Shown here: positions 15,415-15,973 of the stretch, in pieces
How positions within the stretch are numbered: the stretch's first letter is position 1
Layout of the letters: each line of letters opens with the position of its first letter
NCBI GenBank assembly: GCA_029946045.1
Contig: JAQSDS010000406.1
Location: forward strand, 1-15,973
DNA: 15,973 nt
Source of the DNA: Rhodoferax sp.
Lineage (GTDB): Bacteria; Pseudomonadota; Gammaproteobacteria; Burkholderiales; Burkholderiaceae_C
Direction: 5' to 3'
Notes under the pieces: generated by a model
Databases searched by the model: none
Told to the model about the DNA's origin: nothing
Seen by the model: the letters and a program-made list of their open reading frames with translations, nothing else
Program-made: the position numbers and the translations under genes

Positions 15415-15973
15415 ATGAACACTGTTGCTGATTCCTCCTCCCCAACACGACCGGTCGCGCCAGCGCCGCTGGAACTGGTCTGCCCCGCCGGCAGCCTGCC
15501 CGCGCTCAAGGCCGCAGTGGACAACGGCGCGGATTGCGTCTACCTGGGCTTTCGTGATGCCACCAACGCGCGCAATTTTGCTGGCCTGAACTTTGACGAA
15601 GCCGCCATTGAGACCGGCATTCGCTACGCCCATGACCGCGGCCGCAAGGTGTTTGTGGCGCTCAACACCTACCCGCAAGCGGCCAAGGCCGAACTCTGGC
15701 AACGCGCCGTGGACCGCGCCGCCCACAGCGGGGTCGATGCCGTGATTCTGGCCGACCCCGGCATGATGGCCTACGCCGTCAAACACCAGCCGCAACTGCG
15801 CCTGCATTTGTCGGTGCAGGGCTCGGCCACCAATTACGAGGCGCTGGATTTTTATTACCAGCACTTTGGCATTGCGCGCGCCGTGCTGCCACGCGTGTTG
15901 TCCATGACCCAGGTCGCCCAGGTGATCGACAAGACCCCGGTTGAAATCGAGGTATTCGGCTTTGGCAGCCTGT
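15415..15973 (+). CDS. ubiU: UbiU, oxygen-independent ubiquinone hydroxylation protein (3' end outside window)
   Basis: These first 186 codons encode a U32-peptidase-family protein closely resembling E. coli UbiU (YhbU). With UbiV it forms an Fe-S complex needed for ring hydroxylation in ubiquinone synthesis without oxygen. Aligned landmarks are LELVCPAGSLPALKAAVDNG, NARNFAGLNF, QRAVDRAAHSGVDAVILAD, VQGSATNYEAL, ARAVLPRVLSMTQV and VFGFGSL. The N-terminus is about 19 residues longer than in E. coli (Ser/Pro/Ala-rich). The window stops exactly before the codon that aligns with the first cluster-ligating cysteine (C169 in E. coli); its first base, T, is compatible with Cys. ubiV is expected downstream. 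ATG 15415 has no evident Shine-Dalgarno. An FNR-like box lies about 76 bp upstream. Confidence 0.93.
   Translation, partial: MNTVADSSSPTRPVAPAPLELVCPAGSLPALKAAVDNGADCVYLGFRDATNARNFAGLNFDEAAIETGIRYAHDRGRKVFVALNTYPQAAKAELWQRAVDRAAHSGVDAVILADPGMMAYAVKHQPQLRLHLSVQGSATNYEALDFYYQHFGIARAVLPRVLSMTQVAQVIDKTPVEIEVFGFGSL

Noticed and set aside
15361..15864. 167-codon minus-strand frame opposite ubiU
   Set aside because: The plus strand encodes a clear UbiU; the antisense frame is a codon-bias shadow.

Overview
The window looks like a chromosomal segment of a high-GC betaproteobacterium. Burkholderiales, family Comamonadaceae (a Rhodoferax- or Polaromonas-type genome), is the best guess. This rests on the protein styles (TAXI/TRAP pair, HtpG with a linker insert, long RluF-type synthase, UbiU), the strong G/C preference at third codon positions and the intergenic repeats. 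It is inference from the sequence alone. No phage, integrase, toxin, CRISPR, rRNA or tRNA gene is seen; most of the window is ordinary core and transport metabolism. The more unusual content lies in the intergenic DNA.

Layout, left to right. (1) 2-574: 3' part of a Crp/Fnr-family regulator gene. (2) 632-2837: an RluF-type 23S rRNA pseudouridine synthase gene overlapping an alpha/beta-hydrolase gene by 14 bp. (3) 2991-6220: a two-gene TRAP uptake system, a TAXI periplasmic binding protein followed by a fused 4TM/12TM permease, with a strong hairpin between them. (4) 6233-8317: htpG, preceded by a near-consensus heat-shock (sigma-32) promoter and then, inside the predicted leader RNA, a terminator-like hairpin. 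(5) 8318-8511: a repeat region with a 16-bp tandem array attached to a REP/BIME-like element. (6) 8512-8955: a periplasmic FKBP-type prolyl isomerase, convergent with an FAD-linked D-lactate-dehydrogenase-like oxidoreductase (8971-10386, minus strand). (7) 10387-10480: a compact divergent region with a perfect dyad, leading into a PduO-type cobalamin adenosyltransferase (10481-11053). (8) 11054-11149: a second, better-preserved copy of the BIME-like element in opposite orientation. (9) 14026-11150, minus strand: an ABC uptake operon of the nitrate/sulfonate/taurine class in the order binding protein, ATPase, permease. The last two genes are separated by a 212-bp spacer holding a long near-perfect inverted repeat. 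(10) 15262-14087, minus strand: an MFS transporter. (11) 15415 to the window end: the 5' part of ubiU (oxygen-independent ubiquinone synthesis), with an FNR-like box upstream.

How the parts work together. Two separate solute-uptake systems (TRAP and ABC) and one MFS carrier point to a nutritionally versatile cell. HtpG and the periplasmic FKBP are folding factors, each with its own context. UbiU with an FNR-like site suggests ubiquinone-dependent growth without oxygen. No previously undescribed multi-gene system is evident. The observations most worth checking are the htpG leader hairpin downstream of a sigma-32 promoter, the pair of BIME-like repeats with a tail expanded into a tandem array, and the long inverted repeat inside the ABC operon.
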